NCBI GenBank assembly: GCA_030847615.1
Contig: JAUMIR010000005.1
Coordinates: 171,334,596 to 171,398,595, forward strand
Direction of reading: 5' to 3'
DNA length: 64,000 nucleotides
DNA from: Gambelia wislizenii
Taxonomy: Eukaryota > Chordata > Lepidosauria > Squamata > Crotaphytidae
Both the position numbers and the translations under genes were made by a program. Numbering within the stretch: the first letter of the stretch is position 1; the number at the start of each line of letters is the position of its first letter. A model generated the notes under the pieces. That model saw only the letters and a program-made list of their open reading frames with translations, had not been told where the DNA came from and made no database searches. Below are positions 23,349-35,521 of this stretch, in pieces.

Positions 23349-24212
23349 ATGAAAGCTCATCCCCATCTACCTGGTCGGCTAGCCTTGGCCAACGGGCATC
23401 TTCTGATGCGGTCAAACCAAGGCAAAGAAACAAGGCACACACCGGCCTCCAAAGGTGTAAATAAACTGACACTTGCATGCTGGAACATCAGAACCGTGCA
23501 AGACTCTGCAGATAGTGGATGGCCTGAGCGTCTTTCTGCTCTAATAGCCCATGAACTATCACAACTTAATATTGACATCGCTGCTCTTAGTGAAGTTCGT
23601 CTCCACGAAGAAGGCAGCCTTAAAGAACAAAAAACATCTTTCAGGAGTAGGCTTTATGATTAAACAAAAAAACATCTTTCAGGAGTAGGCTTTATGATTA
23701 AAAACTCCATTGCCTCCAAACTCGAAACCTTGCCAACAGGACACTCTGATTGCATTATTTCCTTACGCCTCCCACATGTTGTTCTCTTTAGTATAGATAC
23801 CCCAACTATGCAAGCTGACCCTGTAGAGAAAGACAAATTCTACACAGACCTATGCCACCTCATACAAAAAGTGTCTGTAGAAGATAAAATTATTATCTTT
23901 GGTGACTTCAATGCCAGAGTAGGAAAGAACTCCGAAGCCTGGAAAGGTGTTTTACGCAAGCATGGTGTTGGAAATTGCAATGATAATGGACGCCTCTTGC
24001 TAGAGTTTTGTGCAGAACAACAGCTGACTATTACAAACACTATATTTTAGCAGAAAGATAGCTTGAAGACAACCTGGATGCAACCCTGATCTAAACATTG
24101 GCACCTCATTGACTATGTTCTAGTCCACCAGAGAAACATTCATGATGTCCGTCATACTCGAGTGATGCCCAGTGCAGAATGCCAAACAGATCATTGTCTC
24201 GTCAGATGTAAA
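23349..24212 (+). pseudogene. LINE apurinic-type endonuclease remnant
   Basis: The endonuclease nicks target DNA to prime reverse transcription. Visible motifs are ACWNIRT (frame from 23,349, residues 43-49), ALSEVRL with the metal-binding Glu near residue 82, IIFGDFNARVG in the next fragment (from 23,694, residues 67-77), HWHLIDYVL near 24,098-24,124, and TDHCLVRCKL (from 24,162). These are the canonical N, E, D-x-N and H sites of APE domains, all still readable. The frame breaks at 23,663, where a ~38-bp tandem duplication replaces residues expected between the Glu motif and the IKNS region, and again at 24,048. An old pseudogene, not a host exonuclease gene. Confidence 0.8.
23628..23702 (+). 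repeat. ~38-bp tandem duplication inside LINE copy 1
   Basis: AAACATCTTTCAGGAGTAGG..TTTATGATTAAA occurs twice in direct succession, differing by one A. The first copy ends in an in-frame stop; the second resumes the endonuclease reading (SGVGFMIKNS). It coincides with the loss of part of the domain. Confidence 0.85.
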
Positions 24213-24841
24213 CTAAATCTTTATCTTAAGTTCAAACCTAAGAGGAGTGGCATCTTAAAGAAGAGGCTCCAAGTCAACAATCTTCAACAAGCTACCATGA
24301 GAGACAACTTCCAGGAAAACCTGCAAACAAAACTTGAAGACCATCCTACAGTTCCTTCTCCTACAGTGCTTGGCAACATGTCAAAAACAGTATCCTCCAG
24401 TCTGCGGAAGAATCCCTCGGGTTCTCCCACAAGAAAAATCAAGTCTGATTTGATGAAAACAACCAAGAGATCCAGGAGCTGTTGGCAAAGAAGAGAACTG
24501 CTCACCAGGCATACCTCGCCAGCCAACTTGCCATGTAAGAAAAGCAGCTTTCCATCTCACATGTAGTAAACTTCAACAAAAACTGCGAGACGTGCAGAAC
24601 AAGTGGTGGATCAATATAGCAGAAAAGACACAATGCTGTGCAGATCTGGGTAATCTTAGAGGATTTTATGAAACTCTTAAAGCAGTGTTTGGACCTATTT
24701 ATCAGGTCCAAAGCTCCTTATACAGTACAGATGGTCAAACATTAATTACTGATAAATCCTCAATCCTGAATTGATGGGCTGAACATTTTTCAAAATCTTT
24801 TCAGTGCCAACCGTGTAGTCCAAGGCTCAGCTATCCAACAT

Positions 24842-26343
24842 ATGATACAAAAACCAGTGAAAAATGAATTGGACATAGCTCCCACATTGGAAGAGACCCT
24901 TAAGGCCATACAGCAGATGAAAAACGGCAAGGCAGCTGGGATTGATGGAATCCCACCTGACATTTGGAAACACGGAGGTCATGTACTCCACGATAAATTC
25001 CACGAACTCCTTGTGAATTGGAAAAAGGGGAACTGCCATCAGGTCTCCGAGATGCAGTCATCACCCTGTACAAGAAAAAAGGAGCAAAATCCGATTGCTC
25101 AAACTATTGAGGCATAACACTGATCTCTATTGCTGGAAAAATCCTTGCAAGGATACTCCTGAACAGATTAGTTCCTGCTATTGCAGAAGAACTTCTTCCT
25201 GAAAGCCAGTGTGGCTTCAGAGCCAATAGAAGTACTACAGATATGGTATTTGCCCTTAGACAACTGCAAGAAAAATGTAGGGAGCAGAACAAGGGTCTCT
25301 ATGTAACATTTGTCGACATCACCAAAGCCTTCGACACTGTGAGGAGAAAATGTCTGTGGCAGATCCTGAAAAGACTATGATGTCCCCCCAAATTCCTTGA
25401 AATGATTATCTTGCTACACAAGGGCCAGGGCCGTCAAGTCAGATATGGCAATGCTCTTTCAGAGCCCTTTCTAATAACTAATGGAGTGAAGCAAGGTTAT
25501 GTTCTTGCTCCAACTTGGTTTAAAATCTTCTTCAGCATGAGGCTCCAAAGGGCTACGGCAGAGCTTGAAGAAGAAGACAGCATCTATATACGTTACCGTA
25601 CTGATGGAAGCTTGTTTAACTTAAGCTATCTGAGGGCTTGCACTAAGACTCCAAACTATCTAGTTCATGAGCTGCTCTTTGCTGATGCTGCTGCCCCTGT
25701 TGCCCACATAGAAGCAGCTCTGCAGTGCCTAACATCCTGTTTCGCAACAGCTGCAGAGCTGTTTGGGCTGGAAGTCAACCTGAAGAAAATGCAAGTTCTT
25801 TACCAGCCTGCACCACAGGACAAACACCATGATCCCCACATTGCTGTCAGCAAATCTGTGCTTAAGTCCATTCAGCAGCTCACCTACCTGGGAAGCATCA
25901 TCTCCTCAGATGCCAAGATTGACAAAGAGATGGATCACAGATTATCAAAGGCATATAGCGCATTTGGAAGACTTTACAAAAGAGTCTGGAGTAATAAACA
26001 CCTGAGGCAAAGCACAAAAATCAGTGTGTATAGAGCCATTGTACTGTCTATTCTCCTTTATGGGTCTGAAACATGGGTCACCTATCGCCAACACTTACAA
26101 CTCCTTGAACGCTTTCATCAGTGCTGTATACGCACAATCCTAAGTATACACTGGACTGACTATGTGACGAATGTTGCTGTCCTTGAGCAAGCAGGGATCA
26201 CCAGCATTGAGGCCATGATATTGAGAACACAGCTGCGCTGGGCAGAGTACATTTCTAGGATGCAGGACCATCGCCTCCCAAAAATAGTACTCTATGGTGA
26301 ACTTGCCATGGGTCAGTGTAAGAGGGGTGCTCCAATAAAGTGA
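24842..26343 (+). pseudogene. LINE reverse transcriptase remnant (copy 1)
   Basis: The fragment from 24,842 holds KNGKAAGIDGIPPDIWKHGG. After a frameshift, the DNA at 25,110-25,380 encodes GFRANRSTTDM and VDITKAFDTV (motif A, catalytic Asp). A 313-residue frame from 25,402 then carries NGVKQGYVLAPT (motif B, residues 27-38), the motif C position FADA (residues 93-96; FADD expected), then a LINE-style connection/thumb region with YLGSIISSDAKIDKE, YGSETWVTYRQH and LRWAEYISRMQDHRLPK. The stop at 25,378 and the motif C change make it inactive. It would have copied the element's RNA at the nicked target. Confidence 0.85.
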
Positions 26344-26374
26344 TACAAGGAGTCCCTGAAACAACATCTAAGGC

Positions 26375-26643
26375 TTGGCCAAATTGATCACCAACAATTG
26401 TCCACCCTGGCCTCACATCGGGAGGCGTGGAGATGCGCTATCCACAATGCTGCAGCCTTATTTGTTAACTCATGCTGAACAAGTCAGTCTTGAAGAGAAA
26501 CGACAAAGCAGAAGGAATCACAACCTGGAAACATCACCCAAGGAGACCTTCTGCTGTGCTTTCTGCAACTGGACTTGTTTATCTCGGATTGGCCTTTTTA
26601 GTCATCAGCGCACTTGCAGAAAGTGCGGGATGAGTACTTCCTG
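26375..26643 (+). pseudogene. LINE C-terminal CCHC zinc finger remnant
   Basis: The last 89 codons end with CAFCNWTCLSRIGLFSHQRT followed by C, i.e. C-x2-C-x12-H-x4-C. It is preceded by a Lys/Arg-rich helix (SLEEKRQSRRNH). The finger is usual at the C-terminus of this type of LINE protein and probably binds nucleic acid. It is separated from the RT by a stop at 26,341. The same DNA is conserved at 36.72-36.84 and 59.98-60.09 kb. Confidence 0.8.
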
Positions 26644-26682
26644 AATCTTCGTTTGTGAAGAAAAGCCAGAGGTGTTACCAGT

Positions 26683-28340
26683 TGTTCCTCTCAAAGAACT
26701 CAGAGCAGTATATGTGGCATTATCTCATTTTTGTCACCTGATAAACTCTCTACAGTTGGCTTGACACTTCATGAAAAAACTTCCCCCATGGGTCTTCCCT
26801 GGGCTGCCCAACATGCTGTCAGCCATACTGGCACAATAGACAACATTGCTTCTGATGATTGAGACAGTGGGTTGGACTCAGGTCTGTCATGAGTCATATC
26901 TAATTGGTCCCATTTACTTCTGTGGGTCCTGGGGAAGGGAAGGGGTATCTTAGAAGACTTCTGCCACAGTCTCTCTCTCATACAGAGTTCTGAGGTTTCT
27001 CTCAATGCCAAGGGCTATCATAACTTCCTTGAGGAGGTTAAATCAAGCATTTATTTGAAACAGAACAGCTAGTATTATAAAGCTTAATACTACCTTGGTT
27101 TCACAGTCTGTCAGGTGTTACTGACCAGTCAGTAACACCTGACAGATTGTAAAATAAAGAGAGTGTTTTGGATCATCTGTGGTTTGGTCTGTCAATGTTT
27201 TGGATTCTGTCCAAGTATCTAGGAATTAATGAGGTATTCTTGGCTAATGTGGCACGTTCCAGGCAATGACACTTTTTGTAATTGTGCTATTGTAAACCTA
27301 TATATAGCAATTTCATTTAGGAGTTTTGTCAGTCCTTTAAGAATAGCTCCAAGAACAGCTGTTTGGGAAAAGAAAACAATGGAGCTGTTGTTGTTATTGT
27401 TATAATAGTATTATGAAAGGTTGTATTGTACACACTTTACATTTCAATATATCCTCCTGTCTGGCAATTTTGCAAAGCCCAAATCACATTTTTCCTTTTA
27501 GAGATATGCACTTGGGCAGACTGATGATTTGGTTCACACATTGAGTTCTGCCAAATGTCAAAATATATAGCCTTCTTCCACCCTAAACGAAAACCAAAGA
27601 GTTGCTTTTAGGCTTCTTTTATAGGCCGTGTAACTGTGGTGGTTACAGAAGTGTTTCTCCACTCACAATTATTTTTGATTTAAAGCTTCTTTCACAATCA
27701 AACTGTAGAGCTTCATCATGTTTATAAAAGTATTTTGTCTGAATTATTTAAGACTCTGAGCTGGATAAAGATGCCTGGCGACATATTACTTATATGTTCT
27801 AGCCTCCATTTCCCCCCTCAAAACAACCTTGTAAGATAAGCAGATAGCATCAGGCCTGTCACCCAGTGACTATATGATCAGGTGGGTAACTGAGCAAAAC
27901 AAAAATGAGGACATTAGTTTTGTAAGAGAAAAACAGTGTGTCCCAAAGCACTAAACTCTATGGTCTGTTACATGTACAAAATTAAAGTACATAATATTAC
28001 ATATTTTAGAATGCATTGCTTAAGGGCTGTTGGGCAATTAACCCCATCTGAAATCCCTGCTTCATTTGAAATACATTTGTATATTTTTATAGAAGAAACA
28101 TATTGGCAGACGCAGAATTGGGAGGGGGGAAACATGAGTGGAGATTTTAACCAGAGCCTGTGGCATTACTAAGGCTGGTGTCACCCCTCCCTCCAATGGT
28201 TTCACCTTCTGTCGTTCAGCCTGTCTGCACCCATCCCCACCCCCGGTGCCACCACTGACCTGGGCCAGCCTAACACTAACTACATTGGCCTTCATAAAAG
28301 CACCTTCCATTTACAGTAACTTTTTTTAAAAAAAGAAGAG
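26683..28340. other. Unannotated, mostly unique sequence
   Basis: No gene or family of repeats recognised apart from the palindrome at 27,108-27,145. Short frames near 28,062-28,329 overlap on both strands and look random. Confidence 0.5.
27108..27145. other. Perfect 18-bp palindrome with 2-base loop
   Basis: CTGTCAGGTGTTACTGAC (27,108-27,125), CA, GTCAGTAACACCTGACAG (27,128-27,145). Pairing continues outward for about 9 more positions with two mismatches, giving arms of about 27 bases. It is not part of any repeat recognised in the window and has no T-run after it. Confidence 0.85.
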
Positions 28341-28344
28341 AAAG

Positions 28345-29450
28345 TGATATCCTTGCAAAGAAGTTAGTAACATGTGGGCTAGACAATGCAACTGTTAGGT
28401 GGATTTGTAATTGGTTGACTGACCAAACCCAAAGGATAGTAACGAATGCTCTTCTTCATCCTGCAGAGAAGTGACTAGTGGGGTGCCACAGGGTTCTGTT
28501 CTAGGCCCAGTGCTATTCAACATATTTATCAATGACTTGGATGAGGGCATAGAGGGTATGCTTATCAAGTTTGCAGATGACACCAAATTAGGAGGGGTAG
28601 CTAATAATTAGACAGGATCAGAATTCAAAATGACCTTGAGAGATTAGAAAGCTGGGCCAAAACTAACACAATGAATCTCAACAGGGAGAAATGTAGGATA
28701 ATACACTTGGGCAGTAAAAATGAAATGCACAGATATAGGATGGGTGACACCTGGCTTGATGGCAGTATATGCGAAAGAAATCTAGGAGTCTTAGTGGACC
28801 ACAAGCTGAACATAAGTCAGCAGGGTGATGCAGCAGCTAAAAAAGCCAATGCGATTCTAGGATGCATCAATAGGAGTATAGCGTCTAGATCAAGGGAAGT
28901 AATAGTGCCACTCTATTCTGCTTTAGTCAGACCTCACCTGGAATACTGTGTCCAGTTCTGTGCACCACAATTCAAGAAGGATGTTGACAAGCTGGAACAT
29001 GTCCAGAGAAGGGTGACCAAAATGGTGAAAGGTCTGGAAGCCATGTCCTATGAGGAGCAGCTTAGGGAGCTGGATATGTTTAGCCTGGGGAAGAGAAGAC
29101 ATGATAAGACGTGACATGATAGCCATGTTTGAATATTTGAAGGGATGTCATACTGAGGATGGAGCAAGCTTGTTTTCTGAGGCTCCAGAGATGAGGATAT
29201 GTAGCAATGGACTCAAACTACAGGAAAAGAGTTTCCATCTAAACATTAGGAAGAACTTCCTGACAGTATGAGCTGTTCAGCAGTAGAATGCACTGCCTCA
29301 GAGTGTGGTGAACTCTTCTTCTTTGGAGGTTTTCAAGCAGAGGCTGGATGGACATCTTTCAGGGATGCTTTGATTGTTTATTCCTGCATGGCAGGGGTTT
29401 GCACTGGATGGCCCTTTTGGTCTCTTCCAGCTCTATGATTCTATAACTCT
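28345..29450 (+). mobile_element. CR1 LINE, 5'-truncated
   Basis: A 1.1-kb 3' portion of a CR1 element with part of the reverse transcriptase, the short 3' untranslated part (CATGGCAGGGGTTTGCACTG, GATGGCCCTTTTGGTC) and a CTATGATTCTATAACTCTAT end in which the usual ATTCTATG octamers are mutated. No poly(A) or TSD is visible, as expected for CR1. It is diverged but longer than the other CR1 pieces here. Confidence 0.85.
28465..29276 (+). pseudogene. CR1 reverse transcriptase remnant
   Basis: The DNA reads [20 protein letters not shown] (motif B), then [11 protein letters not shown] with an intact catalytic FADD (28,570-28,581). After a stop near 28,610 a 147-residue frame from 28,671 holds MNLNREKCRIIHLGSKN, LGVLVDHKLNIS and the PHLEYCVQFCAPQFKKDVDK region. 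A frameshift at about 29,114 separates the last part (GCHTEDGASLFSEAPEMR). This is the C-terminal half of CR1 ORF2. It is inactive because the N-terminal half is missing and the frame is broken. Confidence 0.85.
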
Positions 29451-29454
29451 ATGG

Positions 29455-31335
29455 AGGTGTCAATGAACTGTGACACATTTCACAGACAGACCTTCCAATC
29501 TCTCATACTGGAGCTCATTTTATTTATTTTTTTCATACCTAGATAGGGAAAATGTAGTGATCAAAATCATTTATACAGTAGTTTTGTCATTTTATTTTAA
29601 TTTTTTTTAAAGTATGTTTTAAAAAGTCCCCAACAACTTTTTCCAGAACTCTTCATTCTGGGTGGTAAGGGAATCCATTTTTTTACAGGTACATGCAGAG
29701 AAAATGTTCTTGATCTGGTATGCCACCAGACTGGAGGGATGTAGCTCAGACATGAGGCTGCTGATAGGAGTCCTTTATTCACTTAATATAGAACAGGCAT
29801 ATCTAATTTTGTTTTATCAGATATTGGAAGATATCCAATGTGCTGGGCCTCAGCAGGGTAACTCTGTTGGTGAGGGAACAGATAAAGGGCAACATTTTCT
29901 GTATTATTGCTTTCCACGTGCAGTGAATGACTGCTGGCAGGAAAACAAGGTTCATTGACTAAGCTCTGATGAGCCCTACGATAAAGTACAAGAAGGCATA
30001 AAAGTCAAATACAGCTTCCTATCCCAATGGCATGTCTACACAGGGTTTTTAACTGTGGAGTTGGGGGCAACGTTTTGAGATCTTTCCTGTTGAATTTCAG
30101 TTTCCTCAGGAATTGTTCACATAGGAAAGGAGGAGTGGCACAAAGCAAAATACTATTTTGACATTTGACAAATGTTATTTTGACTTTCAGAAAAGTGTTA
30201 TTGTGTATTTACCCTAAGCAATATGAGTGGAAAGAAGTGCAGGGGAAATGGGAATCATGAGTTGAATACTATGCACACTCTGCCATTCTTGAACTCATTA
30301 TTCCCATCTGTAGAGAAGAAGCCACTAGATACAAAATTTAATGTAGAGCTTGAGTTGAATTATGGAGAATTTAGGATTAAATAGTAATACTAATATTGAT
30401 ATCAGCTATTGGAATCATACCTCAGCTCATCTACACTGACAGGAAAATCCAGCGTACCTTCGGGTTACTCTGGTCAGCACCAACCATGGGCTTGTTTGCA
30501 CAATTGCCACACACACCAAGATGAGTTAGGGACAACTGTCCACACAGTTCTCCCTTCTGAACTCACCCCAGCCTGATAAATCATGGTATGTGTGGCCACA
30601 TGGCCATGGCTGCTGCAGCCCCCCCTCCATTCCTCATGCATGTGAATATATGTATGTTCAAATCAAGGGGCTTCGGGCGTCCTGTTAAGTAGCAGTACTC
30701 AAATGCAGAGTAAATACTAACTATTTTTGGTCTGGATTAAAGCCCTGAGGCTCTGAAAAGACCCAGATTTGAGCTGTACATTGTCTGGATGGCTTGCTGT
30801 GAAAATGAGGTGAGATCGTTTTATTTGGCTGATATAGAGAAGCTCTTAGACTCTTCAGCTAATTGTTTACCACAGATTTGAAATTAAGTTTATATAGATA
30901 TAGATTGATCATTTTCTTTCTTATGTCCTGTTCAAACTGCACTTGGCTATACAAAGCAAAAGTATGGATGAACACTTCTCCTGGAAAGATGCTGTGGTGG
31001 TGCCAGAGTGAACACTTCATTTAAAGTTGAAATTTTCTTCATTGACATGTTGCGTTTTCATGTCAGTGAAAAGGATTTTCTTTCTGCTATGCTTAAATTA
31101 CCATTCCTTATTTAACTGCTTGCTCAGTCATCTGGTGTGTGTATTGTTAATATCCAATTATGTTTATCTCTCTAATTTATATTTTTAAAAGCTGTTCTGG
31201 ACCCTTTTAAATAGGTTCCTCCCTGCCTATTTCCTAGCAGAAGCAAAAAGCTTTGTATAATTACAGTAGGTTGTTGATTCATGAGCACCTTAAATATCAA
31301 TAGGATTTTAAAAGCTTTTTAGTATACATTTCCAT
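29455..31335. other. Unannotated, mostly unique sequence
   Basis: Nothing recognisable beyond short A/T-rich runs (TTTATTTATTTTT near 29,519). No exon supported. Confidence 0.5.
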
Positions 31336-32086
31336 GTACAACAGGATTTTTTGGGGGGGGATTAGGAATTTTTTATTGGAATAAGACCATTCTACTGAAA
31401 AATACACCCGACCACAAAAGGCTGTAACAATAACGCAATAATAATAATAATTGTTTTCCTCTTTTCTTACTAATACAAAAATAAAACTATCTATCCTAAC
31501 ACTAATACATGTTTCCTCTTAATCTAAACACACTATAATCACTCTTTTTTCTTTTCCAATGGACATTATATTTACACATTACAATTAAATCTATTTGGAA
31601 AAGAATAAATCAATAAAAGATTAATAAAAATAATAATACAAAATAATACAAAAATACAATAATAATAATAACATATTTATTTAAAATATCTTTTTATGTT
31701 ATTGCTGGGGTTGTCTCACTAAACCACGGCCAAAACTTTTTCCAACGATGATTTGGCAATTTCTCTTTTTCATGCAAAACTAAATTTTCAATTATGTTCT
31801 TCACATAATAAGCAGTGCCTTTTACATCCCACAGATTTTGACTCTTTACCTCCCTTTGTCATTGGAAAAATAACCCTAACATCACATAGAGGTTTACCAG
31901 GCACACCGTGGACCATGGTACTTTCCAAAAACTCTCAGCCACAGAACCAGACTCCTTCCTCTTCCTCTTTTGGCCCACTGACTTTCTGGGTCCCTTGACA
32001 CCCTCCGGAGGTTCAGTCCCCAAAAGCACTGTCTCCCAAGCCTGTTGTGCCAAATCTGGCCAATCCAGGACCCAGGCCACCTCCTC

Positions 32087-32623
32087 TCATGTTTCCCGGG
32101 CACTTGGGTAGTCCTGGGCAAAATGTCTGATCATCTCCTTTAGTGCCATGCCACTCAAAATCTCAGCCTTTTTACATTTCAGATGAGGACAAGTCTGCTC
32201 ATCCTCTGTGGTCCATGGTCTCCTTCCCCTCAGAATAAGAACCTGATGGTAGAGCCTCCACCTCAAGTCCCACAACTTTTTGGGGACCCTTTTGTCCATG
32301 AAATACTCAATTGAGTTAGTCTGGTGATTTAGGTATACTGATAAATCTAGTTTGGCCTTATGTTTTTGCAAACACGGGTTAACGTAAATCTCCTCCACTA
32401 ATTTCCTGTACAAAACTCTCTTGATGCTCTGACCTGGTCTGTCTTCCCCCTTCAACTCCTCAGCATGAATTCTATATTTCTTTATGTAAAAAACAAAGTT
32501 TCTCAAATAATCTGGTGCTTTCAATTTTTCAGGTAAAGAAAACCTAAAACTTAATGAGCCTTCCTCCCACCAAGTCTTTCCCCATCTAGTCCCCATCCAG
32601 CACTCACAAAAAAAACTAGCCAA
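32087..32623 (-). pseudogene. Tx1-like LINE C-terminal region remnant
   Basis: A 178-residue frame with LPEKLKAPDYLRNFVFYIKK, the YRKLVEEIYVNP block and LWDLRWRLYHQVLILRGRRP. It lies where the poorly conserved region downstream of the RT in Tx1/L1 ORF2 should be and ends just before the 3' untranslated part. No separate domain is recognised. It is the longest intact piece of this element. Confidence 0.6.
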
Positions 32624-33119
32624 GCCTGAGGTTGAATCTGACCCTTTTGCAACAGAGAAACTTCCCCAAAATTTTAGGCAGAAAAGACAAACTTAGGTCC
32701 CAGGGCTGGGAAGTCCAGGCCCGCTTGTTCTACCTGCCCATAAGCCACTGCTCTTGCCAGGGGGAACGTGGCCATTCCCCAAAGGAACTTGAAGAGAACT
32801 CAATCAGCTTCTTTAATCACTGAATCCGGAGGCAGGAAAACAGCAGCCAAGTTGGCTTCCACCAGAAGCAGGTAAGTATTTACAAAAGTGGCTCTCTGAT
32901 AAATGGTCAGCTTCCATCTCTGCCAGAGGACAACCCTCTCCTTCACTTTTTCCAATTTTCTTTCCATCCCTCAGGGGCCACTGCAAAATTCAGCCCCAGG
33001 ATCTTCACCCTATCCGTCTTTGCCTCTTGCTCTGCTTGCCACCCTTCCTTTTCTTCAACCACGTCCTTTAGAGGAATAGCTGCCATCTTGTCCTCTGAAG
33101 CAAAAATCCTGATCAAAAA

Positions 33120-33734
33120 ACTCTTTTCCATGTTAAGTCGAGCACCAGAAACTCATCTGTAGGCCTCAAAAGCATCTTTAATCTTTCTAACCTCCATCCT
33201 GTCCTTAACCAAGAGGGACACATCATTAGCATGGGCAACAAATTTAACAGATTCACACCGAATCAACCATGAACTGTCCAATGGACATGGGATTCAGATC
33301 CCCGAGATGCTCTTGTCTAAACCAATCTTACACAGGATAGCATCCAAAGTAATAACATACAAGAGAGGGCTCAGTGGACAACCTTGTCTCACCCCAGCAT
33401 TTAACTTAATCCTCCTTCCTCTATGACCATTGACTTGTAAAACCACCTCTGCATCCCTATAAAACAATTTAACTAAAGCAATAAATCTGTTTGGCACTGC
33501 TTTCCACTTGAGGGCTTCCCATAGGTATGTATGATCTACATTGTCAAAAGCTTTCATCTGGTCGACCTGTAGGATTTGACCAGTCCAAGCTCCCTCCTTT
33601 TTGAGTCGGAACACTTCCTGAAACAAACAAAGAGAGTCCACCATAGTCCTACCCGGCACAGCACTGGACTGTGCTTCCATCACGATCTTATCAGCCACCT
33701 TAGCCAGCCGATTGTTCAGTATTTTTGCCAACAT
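33120..33734 (-). pseudogene. Tx1-like LINE reverse transcriptase core remnant
   Basis: The 146-residue frame 33,734-33,294 starts MLAKILNNRLAKVADKIV, then QSSAVPGRTMVDSL, motif A LQVDQMKAFDNVDHTYLW with its Asp, and motif B GVRQGCPLSPLL. Downstream, motif C reads AHANDVSLL at 33,222-33,233 where Y/F-A-D-D is expected: the first catalytic Asp is Asn. A stop follows at FEAYR about 33,157, then SGARLNMEKSFL. The polymerase is therefore dead in this copy. The thumb continues in further broken pieces to 32,943. Confidence 0.75.
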
Positions 33735-34348
33735 GCGGTAGTCTACGTTGGTCAGAGCTATGGGGCGCCAGGTTTTTGGGAGGGTAGGATCGCCCTCCTT
33801 TGGGAAAAAAATCAGGACCCCTTGTTAAATGTCTTAGGGAGCTCATTATTATCCCACAAAAAATTAAACAAAGTGGTTAAAGGGGGAACAAGCCACTTCC
33901 TGTAAACTTTATAAAAATTCCAACTGAGGCCATCTGGGCCAGGGGCTGACTTACCCTTCCCCTGAACTATGACCTCATGATCTTATTCTTCTACTATAGG
34001 AGAGACCAACCTCTTCCTGTCCTCTGGACTCAAACCCTTATAGAGGTTGCCCATCTGGTCCTCCGAAAAAGCTCTGAAAAAACCTTCATCTCTTCTATAT
34101 CTATGTTCTTCCAAGCATATAACTGCCTGTAATATCCCTCCATGATATCCAGCATCTCACTTGGTCTAAATGCAATAGGTTCCGACTCAGAGGCCCTCAA
34201 GCCATTTAATTCAAAAGGAGCCTTTGGACTCCAGGCGCCTGCCCACTCATTCACGTCGACCACACCACCTTGAGTCCTGAAATTTTTACTCCTCTTTCTG
34301 TTTTGTCTTTGCTTTTGAAAAAATCTTGCTATTGCTCCCTTCGCCCAG

Positions 34349-35497
34349 TTAAGCTCTTGTTCTGAAAAAAGGAACAGCTTGGTTCAATCGATAATGACAC
34401 TTCAAAAATTGATAAATGGCCAAATGATACTCCTGAATCTGTCTCCCATTAATGTTGGTCTCGTAAGCCCAGCTAGTGGCCCGAACCATGTGCTTTACAT
34501 GTTCCCACCACCTGCAGAAATCATCCTTGTACACGTCAGCAAGAGTTAGGCTGTGGGCTATTGCTGAGGCGATGTGCTTTTTGCATGCCACATCTTCCAA
34601 AAATTTAGGGCGCAACCTCCAGAGAGGTCTCCCTTTGGAGTAAAACTGACCTATACCGAACTCTACAGCCAAGAGCCCATGATCCGACCAAGGAGTGATC
34701 ATAACAGCGCACTTTTACACCTTCATTTCCTTTACTGTCCTCACATGGTCTATTCTGCTGGCTGAGGTTTTGTGATAATGAGTAAATCGAACTCCTTCCA
34801 TTGGGGGAAAATCTGAACCAAAAGCCTTTCTGCAATAAACAGGAAAAAATTCTAACTCATTCACCACGTCAAGAGCTGCATACTTAAGACCTTGCTTCTC
34901 TAGAAAAGACTCTAACTCTCTTTCCTCTGCTGTCAGGAGTTTGGGCAGGGACAACTTTGTCCGCTCTTTCTGGTCTGCATAAGCACTCCTGTCCATCATC
35001 CTTGCCCTGTTATTGAAATCTCTTACGATAATAAGATGCAGCTGAGTGTTACACTGATCTTTTAAATACCCCCAAAACTTTTTCCGTTCAGCATATTTTA
35101 CAGGAGTGTGAAGCCCACACAGCCTGAAAGCCTTCTTTTTAAATCTTCCATCTTTCTGCTTTTCCTCAGTACTAAAATCCACTACCAGCAACCTCCCCAA
35201 AATTACTTCTAACACAAAATCAATGGTCAAATTGTTCCTGGCCCTAAACAGAACCCCTACTCCCCAACCGCCACACTCCCCATATGACCATACAGAAGGT
35301 CCTTGCGTCCACAACCTCTGATACCGGTTCCACTGTTGTTCATTACAGATATGAGTTTCCTGCAATACAATGATGTCATAACGCATGCTGCCAAGGCAGG
35401 GCAAAATCTCATTTGCGCCTATCCTCAGTTTGCAAGCCACGGACATTCCACATGGCAATTTTTAATGAGCCCATTGTTTTAGATACCCACAAATTTA
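34349..35497 (-). pseudogene. Tx1-like LINE endonuclease remnant
   Basis: Starts at MGSLKIAMWNVRGLQTEDRR (read from about 35,497), then after a frameshift a 247-residue frame (35,458-34,715) has YDIIVLQETHI with the metal-binding Glu, IIVRDFNNRA where GDFN is expected, and SASRIDHV. The following frame (34,702-34,349) opens with TPWSDHGLLAVEF, the terminal SDH motif. The domain cuts target DNA in active relatives. The Gly-to-Arg change and two frame breaks show decay. Confidence 0.75.
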
Positions 35498-35521
35498 TTA
35501 AGGCCTCCATTATAAATAACC

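Larger units (their letters stand above)
22702..26672 (+). mobile_element. Near-full-length APE-type LINE with TSD (copy 1)
   Basis: A 10-bp direct repeat TGTTACCAGT at 22,692-22,701 and 26,673-26,682 bounds a 3,971-bp element. It consists of a 5' untranslated part (about 22,702-23,350), an apurinic endonuclease, a reverse transcriptase and a C-terminal CCHC-type zinc finger. It ends in AAGCCAGAG. The order and phrasing (WNIRT, SEVRL, GDFNARVG, TDHCLVRC, then KAFDTV, NGVKQG, FAD-) mark a non-LTR retrotransposon of the RTE/L2-related range; the clade is not resolved. Stops and frameshifts interrupt the frame repeatedly (for example near 23,663, 24,048, 24,566, 25,378), so it is inactive. Two 5'-truncated relatives are at 35.5 and 59.8 kb. 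Confidence 0.85.
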
